The notes below the pieces were generated by a model. The model worked only from the letters and a program-made list of their open reading frames with translations, did no database searches and was not told where the DNA came from. DNA of 64,000 bases, taken from NCBI GenBank assembly GCA_037039925.1, contig JAXRKP010000342.1, forward strand, positions 100,001 through 164,000, in the 5' to 3' direction. Shown in pieces: positions 1 through 10,910 of the stretch. Made by a program: the position numbers and the translations under genes. This DNA is from Doris montereyensis (Eukaryota; Mollusca; Gastropoda; Nudibranchia; Dorididae). Position 1 is the first letter of the stretch, and every line of letters begins with the position of its first letter.

Positions 1-2817
1 TTTTGTTTTAAACAATAGAAATTTGATTCGTTAACACCTTTGCTTGCGAACCTTTGCCTATTTTAATTGGACGGATTGCATACTACTGCTGAAGATAGTC
101 CAGTAATAACTTTTTTCTTTCTTTTTGTCTTTTTTTTTTTTTTAATGAAATATTTAAACTCCAAACAAATTTAAGAAAAATGAAGATGAAATGAGAAAAA
201 AAAAGAAAAGAAAAAGGAGAGAAAGAGGGAACAGCTTTCAAGTCTTTGTTTTCATCAGTTTCTGAGAAATGTCCAAAAAACCAGTCAGCTTGCATCTTTT
301 TTTGCCCGTCTTTCTTTATCAATGTGCATTATTGCTTCAGTAGAGAAAGGAAGTTTGCTTGTCTGTTCCAGGAAAGTCGTCTTTGTATTGAATATATATA
401 TAAATGTATTTATTATATCTGTGTGAAATATCACTGCACCAACGTTTCTTTTGAAAGATTTATAACTTGGAATGTGCTCATTATTGTGTAGGTTAATTCT
501 TTTGTGTTTTTTTTGTATTTGTTTTCAATATTATTTACTTGTCAGTTGTATTCAATTGTTATTTCAGAGGTGAAAAATAGGATGACGGTTTTCATTTTCA
601 TTTCCTTCACCACTTTGTTCTTCTTTAGTTCACTTTTTATTTTTGTTTATTTTTTATCGTGTTCTGATCTAGTCTATCAAGAACTTGCACTTATTGATTT
701 TTTCTTCTTCCATTCCCTAAAATTGAGTTGGGTCGGGGGGTTTTTAAAAAATAAAATAATAAAAAATTGCTTGGAGATTTCACTGTTCAAAAACAGTTGT
801 CGTCTCTCTCCCCGTTTCTTTGAATGGGTTCATGTGGTCTTTGATCTTTGCAACTCATTGCACAATCATGCCAGACGTGGTAAAAGGTTGAAAAGGAGAC
901 AGAAGACTTTTGCTCTGTCCCCACCGCCCTTTCTTATTACTGAGAGGAGGAATAGCACCAGCTAGTGAGTCACTCTTCCTGTTACACTTCTGGTGTAATT
1001 GTGTTGAAACCTAGTATTTATTTGTACCGGAGACACCTTGTATGGCTCATCATTGCTTGCCGATTGTAATTCCGAACGGGAGAGAGCTCATGACATCCTG
1101 ACTAAATATTGCTTCCAGGTTATTTATTTAGTGTTGATTTTTGTTGTACTGTCTGACCGAGATTGATGGTTTTTTGTGTCGTGTTAGGAACTTTTGTGTT
1201 CATTGATCGTGGTTTGTTTTGCTGAATGTGACTGGAGGTCGGAAGGAGTTTTCCCAGTGTCTTTTCTACCTCAATTGACAGCTTTTGGTTTCAGTTGCTG
1301 TTGCCTGCTGCTGTTATTGTCGGCTGGATGGTGGTGTGTTCATTCGCATGCTTTTTTGGTTGCTATTTTTTTTATCATTTGCTTTGTAACGAGTTTGATG
1401 GGTTTGTTCTCATGTTCTCCCTGTGCTCCTGTGTTGTTGTTTTTTACACCCTATCTGTCATCTTTCCTCTGTTCTTGGCTGTGTGGTATTTTTTATGTTT
1501 TATTTTAGTTTATTTATTTATTCATTTATTTATTTATCTATCTTTTTATTTGTTTATTTTAATCTTCAAAAAAATAATTTCTTTTTTACTTCTACAATTC
1601 TATTACTTTGTTGACAGTTTGATGTATTTGTTTTACGTGTTGTTTTTGGTACAAGATTGAAAGGCTCTTTTTTCCCCCTTTTTTTTTTTATATATTGATG
1701 CTGGAGGTTATATATTTCTTATCTTCAGTTTTCTTTTTAATGGTTTTCGTTCACTCATTTTGATTCCTTTGCAATTGAGTTTTTCTCTGAAGGTGTTATT
1801 TATGATTTTGTTTACCATTTAATTGTAGCCCGTAAGTTGTTGCCTTTCGATTTTTTAAATTTTACGTTGACGTAAGGTTGTATATTTAATACATATATAT
1901 GTTAAAATAGTATATTGTGCTTTCTACTGAAAGAACCTTTGTTACATTACTGCACGATGGAAGGGTCATGTCGACTGTTTTAGTCATCGTAATCAAGTGT
2001 AATCTTTATCTGTTTACCCTTTTTAGAGTTAAAAATTATAGGCTAGGCATTATACTTGCCATGGACGTGTTTAGTGTAGGCTGACTGTAGTCACAGGAAT
2101 GGCATGATGCTATGTGTATTGGTTTTATTTCGCTGTAGTATTTGTGTCATGTGTGAGTGTTTGACCAGAATGTGCTGTTATTGACTCACCGTCACTGTTT
2201 GGAGAAAAGAACTTTTAAAATTTTTTTATTTTTTGGTTGTTGTCAGGATTGTGAGACAGAATAATTCCTAGAATTATTGATTTACATTGGAGGTGGTTAG
2301 TTGGGAGAATAAGAAGATTAAAGAAAGTGGGAGGAGAGGGAGTCTATAAGTGAAATTGGGAGGGGGTGGGATGACATCTATTGCAAAGTGTCAAGATTTA
2401 TGGGTCATCTTTAAAGTAGAGCTGATTTGGGCTAATCTTTCCATGTATCAGTCAGTCTCAGCAAAACGACATAGATATTTTTAGAAGATTTAATTAAATA
2501 TTCATTAAACTCCAATTTTTTTGTTAAAATGTGATGTATTATTATATTATAACTTGCCTTTCAGTTCTTACAGTCAAAATCTTATATATATATATATTAC
2601 ATGGTAAAAGCAAAATGAAAATGATATTTGATTGTTTTGTCTGCAGGATTTTTACCTATTTCATATTGCCGATCTCCATTTTTGTTTGTTTTGGGGTTTT
2701 TTCGTTTCGTAGCTTATGGGTTTTGTTTTTTTCTTTGAAGTAAATGTTGATCTAATCCCCCCACCCCTGTTATTATTATTGAATTAATCTTATCTTTGAT
2801 TCTCTGACTCACAACAG
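1..2817 (+). other. ARID1 upstream intron, no exon recognised
   Basis: This AT-rich, T-biased stretch ends in a clean 3' splice site (AG at 2816-2817) in front of the ARID-domain exon, so it is read as intron of ARID1. No open frame here resembles a known protein, and no tRNA, SINE or satellite stands out. ARID1 proteins have a long N-terminal low-complexity region before the ARID domain; its exons must lie left of this window. Confidence 0.6.
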
Positions 2818-3006
2818 AAATCTTCCTCGGACATTAGTAAGTTGTTTGAGATGGGACCAGAGCCAGACCGCCGGCCCTTTCTGAGCGCGTCCTGGCCTTC
2901 CTGGAGGATAGTGGCAATCCGTGACCAGCATGCCAGCCATCAGCAAGACCCCGTTGGACCTGTACAAGTTGTATTTCTCTGTCAGGGAGAAGGAGGATTT
3001 GAAGAA
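2818..3006 (+). CDS. ARID1: ARID1 exon: N-terminal half of ARID domain
   Basis: The acceptor is ACAACAG at 2811-2817 and the donor GTGCGT starts at 3007. It encodes [20 protein letters not shown] followed by the ARID helices around [19 protein letters not shown]. Comparison with the family needs three single bases that are absent here: in CTGAGCGCG near 2880-2885, in AATCCGTG near 2919-2923, and in GAGAAGGAGG near 2985-2995. Three missing bases keep 189 bp divisible by three, so exon length alone hides the errors. Confidence 0.92.
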
Positions 3007-6000
3007 GTGCGTTTGAGGTTGTGGAGATAGCATGAAACACATTTCATTCTGAGTTACAAAAAGAAAGCAAATAAGTTTCCATGATTAGCTGTGGAGGGGG
3101 ATGAATAGAAAGTGCCCCACTTGATGTGGTGGTGATTTTTAAAGCCCATTTTTATTTTTTATTTTGTTGTTTTTACGATTGTATAGCCTGATTAATGATA
3201 AATCTGGTATTACTTGATTTAAGAAAAAGGAAGGAAGACTTATGGTCTTAGATCTGCTTACATAATTCAAAAAAAAAAGCCATTTTAAATGCATTTTGTT
3301 TCTTCCGATGGTAAAGAAATTGGGAATCATTTCAAAAGAGCACTGCAATGAATAGTATGCAGCATGTATTTAGCAAAATGAAACAACGGTATGGCATCTC
3401 AATAAAGAAATAATTGTTTGAAACCAAAATGTTATTGTCAAATGATTTATAAGTTGTTTACTTATTTATTCAATGTGCAGGTGACGCAACACAAAAAATG
3501 GAGGGAGATCTGCACAGTCGTCAACATCGGCACGTCGGCCAGTGCTGCCTTCACGTTGAAAAAGAATTATATCCGCTATTTATTGAACTACGAGTGCAAA
3601 TTTGACCGTGGCGGTGTCAACCCTCAACCCATTCTAGCTCAAATGGAAGCCCAACTTGCTCACAAGCGGGAACAGAAGAGTAAAAGAGCCCCCTCTCCAG
3701 GTTGGTTGAGTGTGAGACTTGTGTCGCAGCACGTTCATTACGTCCTCGGGACAGTTAGATAATCAAAACCAAAATTGTGTGTGCGGGAATGAATTGCTGG
3801 AAACGAGGATTGATATGATATGACATTCAATATATTTTATTTTCTTTCTAACGTTCCTTCGTTAATCAAAATATAATTATTCTTGTTATTATAGATGGTT
3901 AATACTTGCTCAGCAAAAGCGTTGTCTTTTTTGAAAATTTCGGTTTCATTTACTTTCCTTTAATGGCCTGCTTTCGGCCAAAGCCATTGTGATGTTGTGA
4001 GATTTAACCAGACGCACCAATTTCTTTCTTCACCAGGCTCAACCAACTCGAACGCATTCCGACCACCTAGCACTCCCAGCAACCAAATGGAGCGTACCCC
4101 CGGGGATGCCGCCACCGTACGTGCAGAATCCCGACGGCAATATGCCCAACATGATGATGGGTCCCGGGGCATGATGAGCAACATGCCCCCCAACATGATG
4201 GGCCCGTCCCTGGTATGATGGGAGGCCCGGGGTTCCCAACATGATGCCAGGCCAGCCAGGCGGAATGTCTGGCCCTCCAGGTGGGAACATGATGGGTGGT
4301 CCCCCAGCCATGATGCCCGGCGCGCCCACGGCCCGGCAGGCTTCAGCGGTCCCATGATGCCACACCCCCCGCCCAGCCACCCGGCCCCGCAACCGTCTCC
4401 CCGGAATAAACTCGGGAGCTATGCCCCCTCAGGGGGCGCGGCCGCCGCGACGACTCCGGCCACCTCCGACAGCGTCAGCGTGCAGGACCCGTTGCCGACG
4501 AGCCCAACTACCCACGGGGAGCTCTCAGGGCTCTGGCAGCTCCGCTCCCCCATGCCTTCTTCCTCTGGTGCTTTCCCCAGTCCCCAGCAAAGCACAGCAG
4601 GTGTCTCGACGTCCTCTAGACCCACAGCTACCCCTCAGTCGGGAGACGGAGCAGCGATGCCCACGTCAAGAATGAGCGAACAGCCGCCAACCTCCAGCTC
4701 TGGTGCCCAGTTTCCTTTTGGCCAACAGTTTGACCACCCAGACAGGTGTGTGGACATTTCAAAATGCATCTCCCGCCTCCTCAAAGAAAACCCTTCCATA
4801 ACCGCAAAGCATAATTTATTTTTATACCATTGAAACATAAAGGAAGAGTAAGATTTATAGCAATATTGTCATTACTATTTAGTTCGTGTCTTTCTTTCCC
4901 AGTGTATCAAAAGCATAAACGTTTGGGTTTCTGAAATTTATCTGCGACAGACATATCTAGAATATTGTCACACCTTGAAGAGGTACTATTTTGCCATTGT
5001 TTTCTCGATGATGAGGTTTTTCAACTTGTCACTTTTCAATTCTTGCATGTATTATTATCTCCTTCAGTCAAAGAAGGACGCTTACATTTAAGATTCTTCG
5101 TAGATGTAAAAGATGTATTGTTTTGAGATGAGAAAAAAGAAAATAATCAACAAATATTTTCTTGTTTCAGATTTGATCAATCAAGCCCCAACCTGTCAAT
5201 GAGACACGCAGCTCCTCCCAGCTCAGGCATGGCCCCACCCTCCCAGCAGCCGACGGGAGATGGTGGCATGTATCCCCAGTCCCGCTTCCCAGGGCCACCC
5301 CGCAGCAAATGGTAGGCATCCGCCCCCTCCAGCAGACGGTTCGGGCCAGTATCCCTTCCCAGGCCAAGCACCCTCTTACCCAAGCTCACAGTACCAGGGC
5401 TTTTCGGGGTTCCCCTGGCCCGTATCCAGGTCCCCGGCCGCCAGCAGGGGCTGGCAGTATGTACAGCTCTCCTGGTCGAAGATACCCCGACGGATCTGGC
5501 CACGCCACAGGTATGTCTTGAGGTTTTGATATGAATGAGCCGCTTGCTCAGTAAAAGAAATACTAGTGCTTCTGTTTTCCTCGCTATGAAAAGGGTTAAA
5601 GAGCAAAGGAGGGGCCTGGGGGTGTTTTTTTTTATAGAAGAAAGAAAGAAAAACGGAATTATTTATATAGTACTGATATCCACATAGAGGTGCTCAATGC
5701 CAGTTTTTATAATCTTGATTATCTTGTGAAAACAAAAGAAAAGAAATAGATCCACATAATTTTATCATGTCTTATGAAACGATCATTGTTAAGCTTCCTT
5801 CTGTTGAGAGTATTTCATTTGATGACAGTCGTGTAATTAATTTTTTATTTTATTTACTAGAGTGAAAACACGGGGCATATAATGTTCTGCTTTTTAAGCA
5901 TAGCAACATGTCACTTTTCTTTTCATTGTTTGTTCGAGTTTGTTTTCACTGTACTTACCTTTCCCACTTTATCCTATTTCTGAAGATGGCAATCGGGAAG

Positions 6001-9000
6001 GTCAGTGGTCACCGCTTCCCCGGCCCAGAATGCCCCAGGGAGTCCCGGATACATCCCGCCTGGACCGCCATCCACTCCTCCAATGGGGTCATTCGGCAGA
6101 CCTGTCAGCCATAGAAACCGCCGCAGACCAGAGGGGAAGGGGGAAGATTCACATCAAGCCATAAAGGAGCAGTGAGTTTTATAATGTGTTTTTCCTTGTA
6201 ATGTCTGCCTGTCGGTCTCGAGATGGACAGTCGGTTGGCAGGGGGTACAGGTTAAATCCTACTTCTTCCCTTTCTTTCACTGATGGCTCCTACTTCCTTT
6301 CCCTTCACTCTGTTAGCTGCAGATTTGTTCTCATGTGTGGGCGGTTGGCAAGCGCTACTGGTAGGTTCTTGGTTTCTTTCACTTTCACTTTTTTCCATCT
6401 TGCTGTGTCATTTTAATTCATACTGAACAGGGTGAATATCAATGAAACAAGAAACTTCATTTACCCACATGTATTATTTTAAAAAATAAGGAATGAATAA
6501 ACAAAACAACCCCTCTTATTTTTTCCTACAGAAGGCATATGCGAGTTTGACTCAAGCTCCATTGTCCAAAAAGGAACTGGTTTTTCCCTCCGATTCAGTA
6601 GAGGGAGTGTCGTGTACTCCTACAAAAAGGAGGCGGATGAATCACAAAGATCTCGGTAAGTCAGGGGAAGAGCTCGACATTGTTTTGTTTTGTGTCTCTG
6701 ATAGTCAGAATTGTCTTTCTTGTTTTCAGTCTCCTTTTAAAAAAAAACTTTTTATTTTTTACTATTGTTTTATTTTTTACTATTGTGTTTCTTCTATGTA
6801 TAAAAATAAAACAACAAATCCCAACAATTTTTCTCCACAACTGTTGAGATGTGTTGGAAACGGGTTTGGCTGTAGGGATTAAGACAAAAGGTGAAAATAA
6901 AATTGATTAGCTGGACTAAAGTAGAGATGTGAAGATACTGACTTCAACATATTACAGGCAATTTTAAATGTATGCGGTTGTATGCATAGAGTAGTTGCTT
7001 TCTTAACTCATTAGAGTGAAGATTCCCTGACCGAAAGAGCATGACCTAGGTTCAACTTTCCAGCAACCAGACCACCACAGTGTGTTTACATTTTCTGAGC
7101 TTCCTGTGTTTGCTTCTGGTGGGTGGCGTTAGGAAAAGGATTCTATATCTCTCTTCGTGTCCATAATGTCAAAAGTGATAATATAAATAAAAGCATACGC
7201 AGAAAATATAGACGATTGAAACAGTGATGAAACATGCATGTTGAATACAGGCAGGACAAGTAGTTAAATTATGATCAATGACGGGCTTCGTGGAAAGGGG
7301 AGGCTATTACATTAGGATCATGACCTTAAGCGTCAGAGAGAGGCTTAAACTGACCAGTGAGCTTTCTAGAAATAACGGTATTTAAAAGAAATAACAAAAT
7401 AGGCGTGACAAGCAAATCCATTTGTTGAAGGAGAAGGTGTTACCCACGGCCGGGCTTGGCTAGCTGTGCAGCCGTTTTTTGTTTGGGTTAAACCATGAGT
7501 TCAATAGTTTTGTTTCTCTTTAAAAGTTGATCCTCGTGGTGGTCGTTGCACGGTTAAATTAGAAGATGAAGGAAGGTCAAAATAGAAAATATAACAGCTC
7601 AGAACAAAGCAGTGAAGGCTATGGATCCAAGGAAGTACAGAGTACTACCACATGGACAATACACACCAAGACTTTACCAGCTCTGCGCTTCACTGCGTGC
7701 ATTGCAATGCGCAAACATTCATTGTTGTTTTTCAATACATGACAGGAACTTGCTCCACATTACACTACAAAATAGCAAACCATTTCTCAGTTTTGTTTTG
7801 TTTTTCCTTTTTCTTATACACCAATTTAAATAGATCACTGCATGTGGTGGATGGGGTAAATTGCACAGAAACAAAAAAGGGGAATAAAGTGTGTGGTGCT
7901 GAGTGCATCAAAGGACTAGCGCGCCATGAATCAAGATTTTCTTTGTCAAACCCCTTTTTCTTTTCTTTTTTGGTGCGCTCTCACAAAGGGAAAAGAATTT
8001 TATCTCAATAAGGCAGGCGTTAATGTTTATTTTATGTCCTATGATATGCCCCTTTCTTCACTGTATTATATATTTTGTACTTATTTGATTAGCAAAAGAA
8101 CAATTGATACATGCTTCCTTGTTCTATAACAATGCATTTTAACCACGTTTTATCTCTTTGTGTCCTCAGCACCATTTGAAGCCTGGCGTCTCATGCTGTC
8201 TCTCAAGTCTGGACAACTGGCTGAAAGCACTTGGGCCCTGGATACCCTCAACATCCTGCTTTACGACGACTCCACTCACTCGTACTTTAGTCTCGCCAAT
8301 TTGAACGGACTGTTAGAGGTGCTCACCGAGCATCTACGGCACTGTCTGATGCAGATGTTTTCAAACTTTCACGATTTGGAGGAGGGTCAGTCTCGGCAGC
8401 CGCGTCAGCCAGAAAGGCCAACGGTACCTCTCGTTTTCAAAACAGCGCGCAGCCCAAAGACATTGAAGTGTTTGACGATTCAGAGTGCCAAGCAGAGGAA
8501 TCAAATAAGGACACTGGTGCTGAGGGAATCAGTGCTTCTTTTTCTCCCTGGCACTAATTTCACTTCGGTTTCACGCAAAGGGCTGCCCGTGAGAATCGAC
8601 TCAACCCTCCAGACAGCAGTGTTCTGGAAACCAAAGACTGGGACGTGTACACGCAGTTTGAAACCAAGAAAGAGCACTGGTTGTCTGGGGTGGTGACATC
8701 ACTGATCATATATTGACCCACTTTGAGAGTGATTCCACCAATCAATTCTTTTCAGGGCAATTCAATTGTATGAGGACTAAATTAGAATGGGAAGCAGCTG
8801 CTGGTGATAGAGGGTGCAAGGCGGACAGAGTGAAATCAAAAATTGCTGATGAACAAGAGAATACCAATACATCTTCTTGTGGTGCTATAAATTCACGTAG
8901 TGAGAGCAGTGACGGTAGTAGTAGTAGTTTACCTAAATCTGTAGTCAATGTCGCGAGTCGGAAAGAGTCATCGGAAGTGTCTGTTGTGTCTGTGGATGAT

Positions 9001-10910
9001 TCTCAAAGGAAACTGCTAACTCTTCTCATCATAGTCATTCCAATTTGTGCAATGGGGAACGCAGCGGGCTGTCCGTCCCTGACCTCAGTATTGTCAAATC
9101 TGAGCCAGTTGCCGAAGGGTACGGAAATTCTTTGTCATCTTCCCGTGGAAGCGAAAGCCAATCAAATATCAGGGACGTGAAGGAGGAGGTCAAAGAAGAG
9201 TGTGGGAAAGAAGATGGGAAAGTGGTTGTAGAAAGTGGGAAAGGAGAGAAAGTGGCTGACGGGAAAAGCAAGGAAAGTGAGGAGACGAAGTCTGTGAAAG
9301 GAGAGGAGGAGGAGGAGGAGGAGGAGGATGATGAGGAGAAGAAAAAGAAGAAGGTGGAAGAGGAGAAAGTGCAAATGAAGAATGATCAGCCTGTGGAAAA
9401 TGGTGATCTTGATGAGCCCAAGCTCTCCCCATGGTCAATCACAAGGAAAGCGAAGGGAAATTTTGCAATGGCTTGGATGAGAAAGACGCGACAGCATCCG
9501 ATAAGGATAAAGAGGAAGACGATGACAGCTCTCCTCCAGTGTTGAAGGCGGAGTGTGGGGATATGGATGACACAGAGGGAGACACTCAAATCATCAATGG
9601 AAACAGCAGTGATGAGGAAGAGAAGATGGATGTAGATTGTGCTGATGCGGAAGCTAGTCAAGGAAAGGAGATGGTAGAGAAAAGTGGTGAAAAAGACAAA
9701 GCGTCGGAGGAGGAGAAGGGGAGGAGAGTGCTCCCGTCACTGCTACTGAGACGGAAGAAGGGGTAAAAAAAGCAATCTGAGGAAATGAATGATTCAGAAA
9801 AAGAGGTGGATGAGGGAATCCTAAATGAGAGTTGTGTGTCAGAAACAGAGGAGATGTCGGCCAGTTTTGTTAGCGACCTACTCAAGGAGGATGAAAATAT
9901 TGAGGACGAAGCCTTTCAGCGGGACGATCCTCCTCTGTGCGTGACTCAGGAAAGTCGTGACGAGCTTGGGCGACGATGTGTGTGCATTTCCAACATCATT
10001 CGCTCCCTTTCATGTGTTCCTGGAAACGAGGCCCGCATCTGCAAGCACTCGGGCATCATGAGGATCCTGGGGCGGCTTTTGCTTCTCCACCACACTCACC
10101 CCATGCGTCCGGCTCCCAGGAGATTGCCCAGCGGAGAGGAGGACGACGACGAGAGAGAAGAACCTCCGCGAGTCTGTGATGACGAGCATTGGTGGTGGGA
10201 TTACCTGGATCAGTTGCGGGAGAACGTTCGTGATCCTGGCCAACATCTGCAGCCATCTCATGCTGGGCAACTTCTCTGAACAGCTCTGTTTCCCCTTGCT
10301 GGAGGGGCTGCTGCACTGGGTCATTTGTCCCTCCTCTGTGGCGAGGGACCCACTGCCGACGCTATCGTCGGGCTCTGTTCTGTCTCCCCAGCGCCTTGTT
10401 CTTGAAGCCCTGTGCAAGTTGTGCATCCACAGAAACCAATGTAGACTTGCTTCTTGCCACGCCCTAGTGAAACGTCTCTTGGAATTTTCAGCATCCTGGT
10501 GCGCCTACTTGCCGATCGCAACTCTCAGATAACGCGAGAGTTTTCCATTGTCATTCTTTCCCTGCTGGTGCAAGGCTTACTCCAGTGTTGCCAGAGCCAT
10601 CGCCCTTCAGCACCCTTGCATCGCCCTGTTGGTCGATTTCCTGGAAACGGCAGAACAAAATGCCTTGGCCATAGCCAACCAGCAAGGGCTCAGCGTTCTC
10701 CAGAGCAATCCGGAGGCCATGGGCACCTCTCTGGACATGCTTCGCAGGGCAGCTTCCATATTGCTCCACATCTCAAGGGTGCCTGACAATCGCAAGATGT
10801 TTATTCCTCAGCAGAACCGTCTTCTCAACTTGGTGATGTCACAAATACTGGACCAAAGTGTGGCCAACACTCTGTCAGAAGTATTATTCGAGTGTTCCCA
10901 ATCGTCATGA
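2818..10910 (+). CDS. ARID1: ARID1 (BAF250/Osa-type) SWI/SNF subunit, 3' part of gene, seven exons
   Basis: ARID1 is the large DNA-binding subunit of BAF-type SWI/SNF chromatin remodelling complexes in the nucleus. Seven exons are joined by GT-AG introns: 2818-3006, 3481-3700, 4037-4745, 5171-5510, 5986-6171, 6532-6655 and 8170-10910. The first two encode the ARID fold ([56 protein letters not shown]). The next three give a Pro/Gly/Met/Gln-rich linker. Exon 6 has [13 protein letters not shown] and a basic [10 protein letters not shown]. The last exon carries the BAF250_C region: [44 protein letters not shown], an acidic Glu/Lys tract, [39 protein letters not shown] and a terminal VLFECSQSS before TGA. 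These match vertebrate ARID1A/B in order and spacing. Many one-base indels break the frame, but splice sites and similarity are intact, so they look like sequencing error. The N-terminal exons lie outside the window. Whether this is the only ARID1 paralogue cannot be told. Confidence 0.95.
3481..3700 (+). CDS. ARID1: ARID1 exon: C-terminal half of ARID domain
   Basis: This is the best-preserved exon: open throughout (220 bp), with acceptor CAG ending at 3480 and donor GTTGGT at 3701. It reads [20 protein letters not shown], then the helix [20 protein letters not shown]. Those are the helix 4-6 features of ARID1 ARID domains, including the conserved KKWRE and LKKxY positions. It ends in a Lys/Arg-rich stretch and SPG at the junction. 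Splice phase is 0 at the start and 1 at the end, consistent with both neighbours. Confidence 0.95.
4037..4745 (+). CDS. ARID1: ARID1 exon: Met/Pro/Gly-rich linker
   Basis: The acceptor CACCAG ends at 4036 and the donor GTGTGT starts at 4746. It starts [17 protein letters not shown] and then becomes a low-complexity linker of NMM, GPGG, PPG and GGPP motifs, later Ser/Thr/Pro/Gln-rich, ending [18 protein letters not shown]. The reading frame switches several times (for example near 4090, 4170, 4215 and 4330), typically at short G or C runs. The family is known to have disordered Pro/Gly/Gln-rich sequence after the ARID domain. GC content is well above the flanking introns. Confidence 0.85.
5171..5510 (+). 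CDS. ARID1: ARID1 exon: Pro/Ser/Gly/Gln-rich linker
   Basis: The acceptor TTGTTTCAG ends at 5170 and the donor GTATGT starts at 5511. It continues [14 protein letters not shown] from the previous exon, then [38 protein letters not shown] and [19 protein letters not shown]. At least two frame changes occur, near 5295-5310 and 5405-5420. The sequence is compositionally biased and probably disordered; assignment rests on its position between the ARID domain and the conserved C-terminal exons. Confidence 0.82.
5986..6171 (+). CDS. ARID1: ARID1 exon: short Pro-rich linker
   Basis: A pyrimidine tract and AG at 5984-5985 precede the exon; a strong GTGAGT donor follows at 6172. The product is Pro/Arg-rich ([20 protein letters not shown], then [14 protein letters not shown] and an acidic/Lys end) and needs a frame change near 6040-6050. 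Low-complexity sequence of this kind is expected here, but the exact 5' boundary is less certain than for the other exons. Confidence 0.72.
6532..6655 (+). CDS. ARID1: ARID1 exon: start of conserved C-terminal region
   Basis: The acceptor TTCCTACAG ends at 6531 and the donor GTAAGT starts at 6656. The exon is open throughout and reads [20 protein letters not shown], then [20 protein letters not shown]. The [12 protein letters not shown] block followed by a basic KRRR cluster is a hallmark just before the BAF250_C domain in vertebrate ARID1A/B. It joins the next exon in phase 1 to give KDLAPFEAWR. Confidence 0.93.
6656..8169 (+). other. ARID1 intron with a dispersed repeat
   Basis: This 1.5-kb intron separates the KRRR-type exon from the terminal exon. 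It contains a repeat copy at about 7006-7400 (listed separately). The rest is unremarkable AT-rich sequence with no supported exon. Confidence 0.7.
7006..7400 (+). repeat. Dispersed element, copy 1 (partner at 26.5 kb)
   Basis: This shares a long direct similarity with 26535-26955. Shared blocks include AACTCATTAG followed by AGATTCCCTGACC, TTTACATTTTCTGAGCTTCC, and GGATCATGACCTTAAGC near the right end. Two diverged copies about 19.5 kb apart in the same orientation indicate a mobile element. No coding capacity or clear terminal repeat is visible; a non-autonomous DNA transposon is possible. Confidence 0.7.
8170..10910 (+). CDS. ARID1: ARID1 terminal exon: BAF250_C region
   Basis: The acceptor GTCCTCAG ends at 8169 and the TGA stop is at 10908-10910. 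The exon encodes the first BAF250_C block ([34 protein letters not shown]), then [14 protein letters not shown] long acidic/Lys insert at about 9170-9900 includes a run of Glu and Asp. The armadillo-like C-terminal part follows ([89 protein letters not shown]). At least six frame changes are needed, yet the protein order is fully colinear with the family. LNGLL and LEGLL fit the LxxLL pattern. The single large terminal exon resembles that of vertebrate ARID1 genes. Confidence 0.94.

Noticed and set aside
504..965. 153-codon frame on the plus strand near the left edge
   Set aside because: Phe/Leu/Ser-rich translation of T-rich intron; no homology and no splice support.
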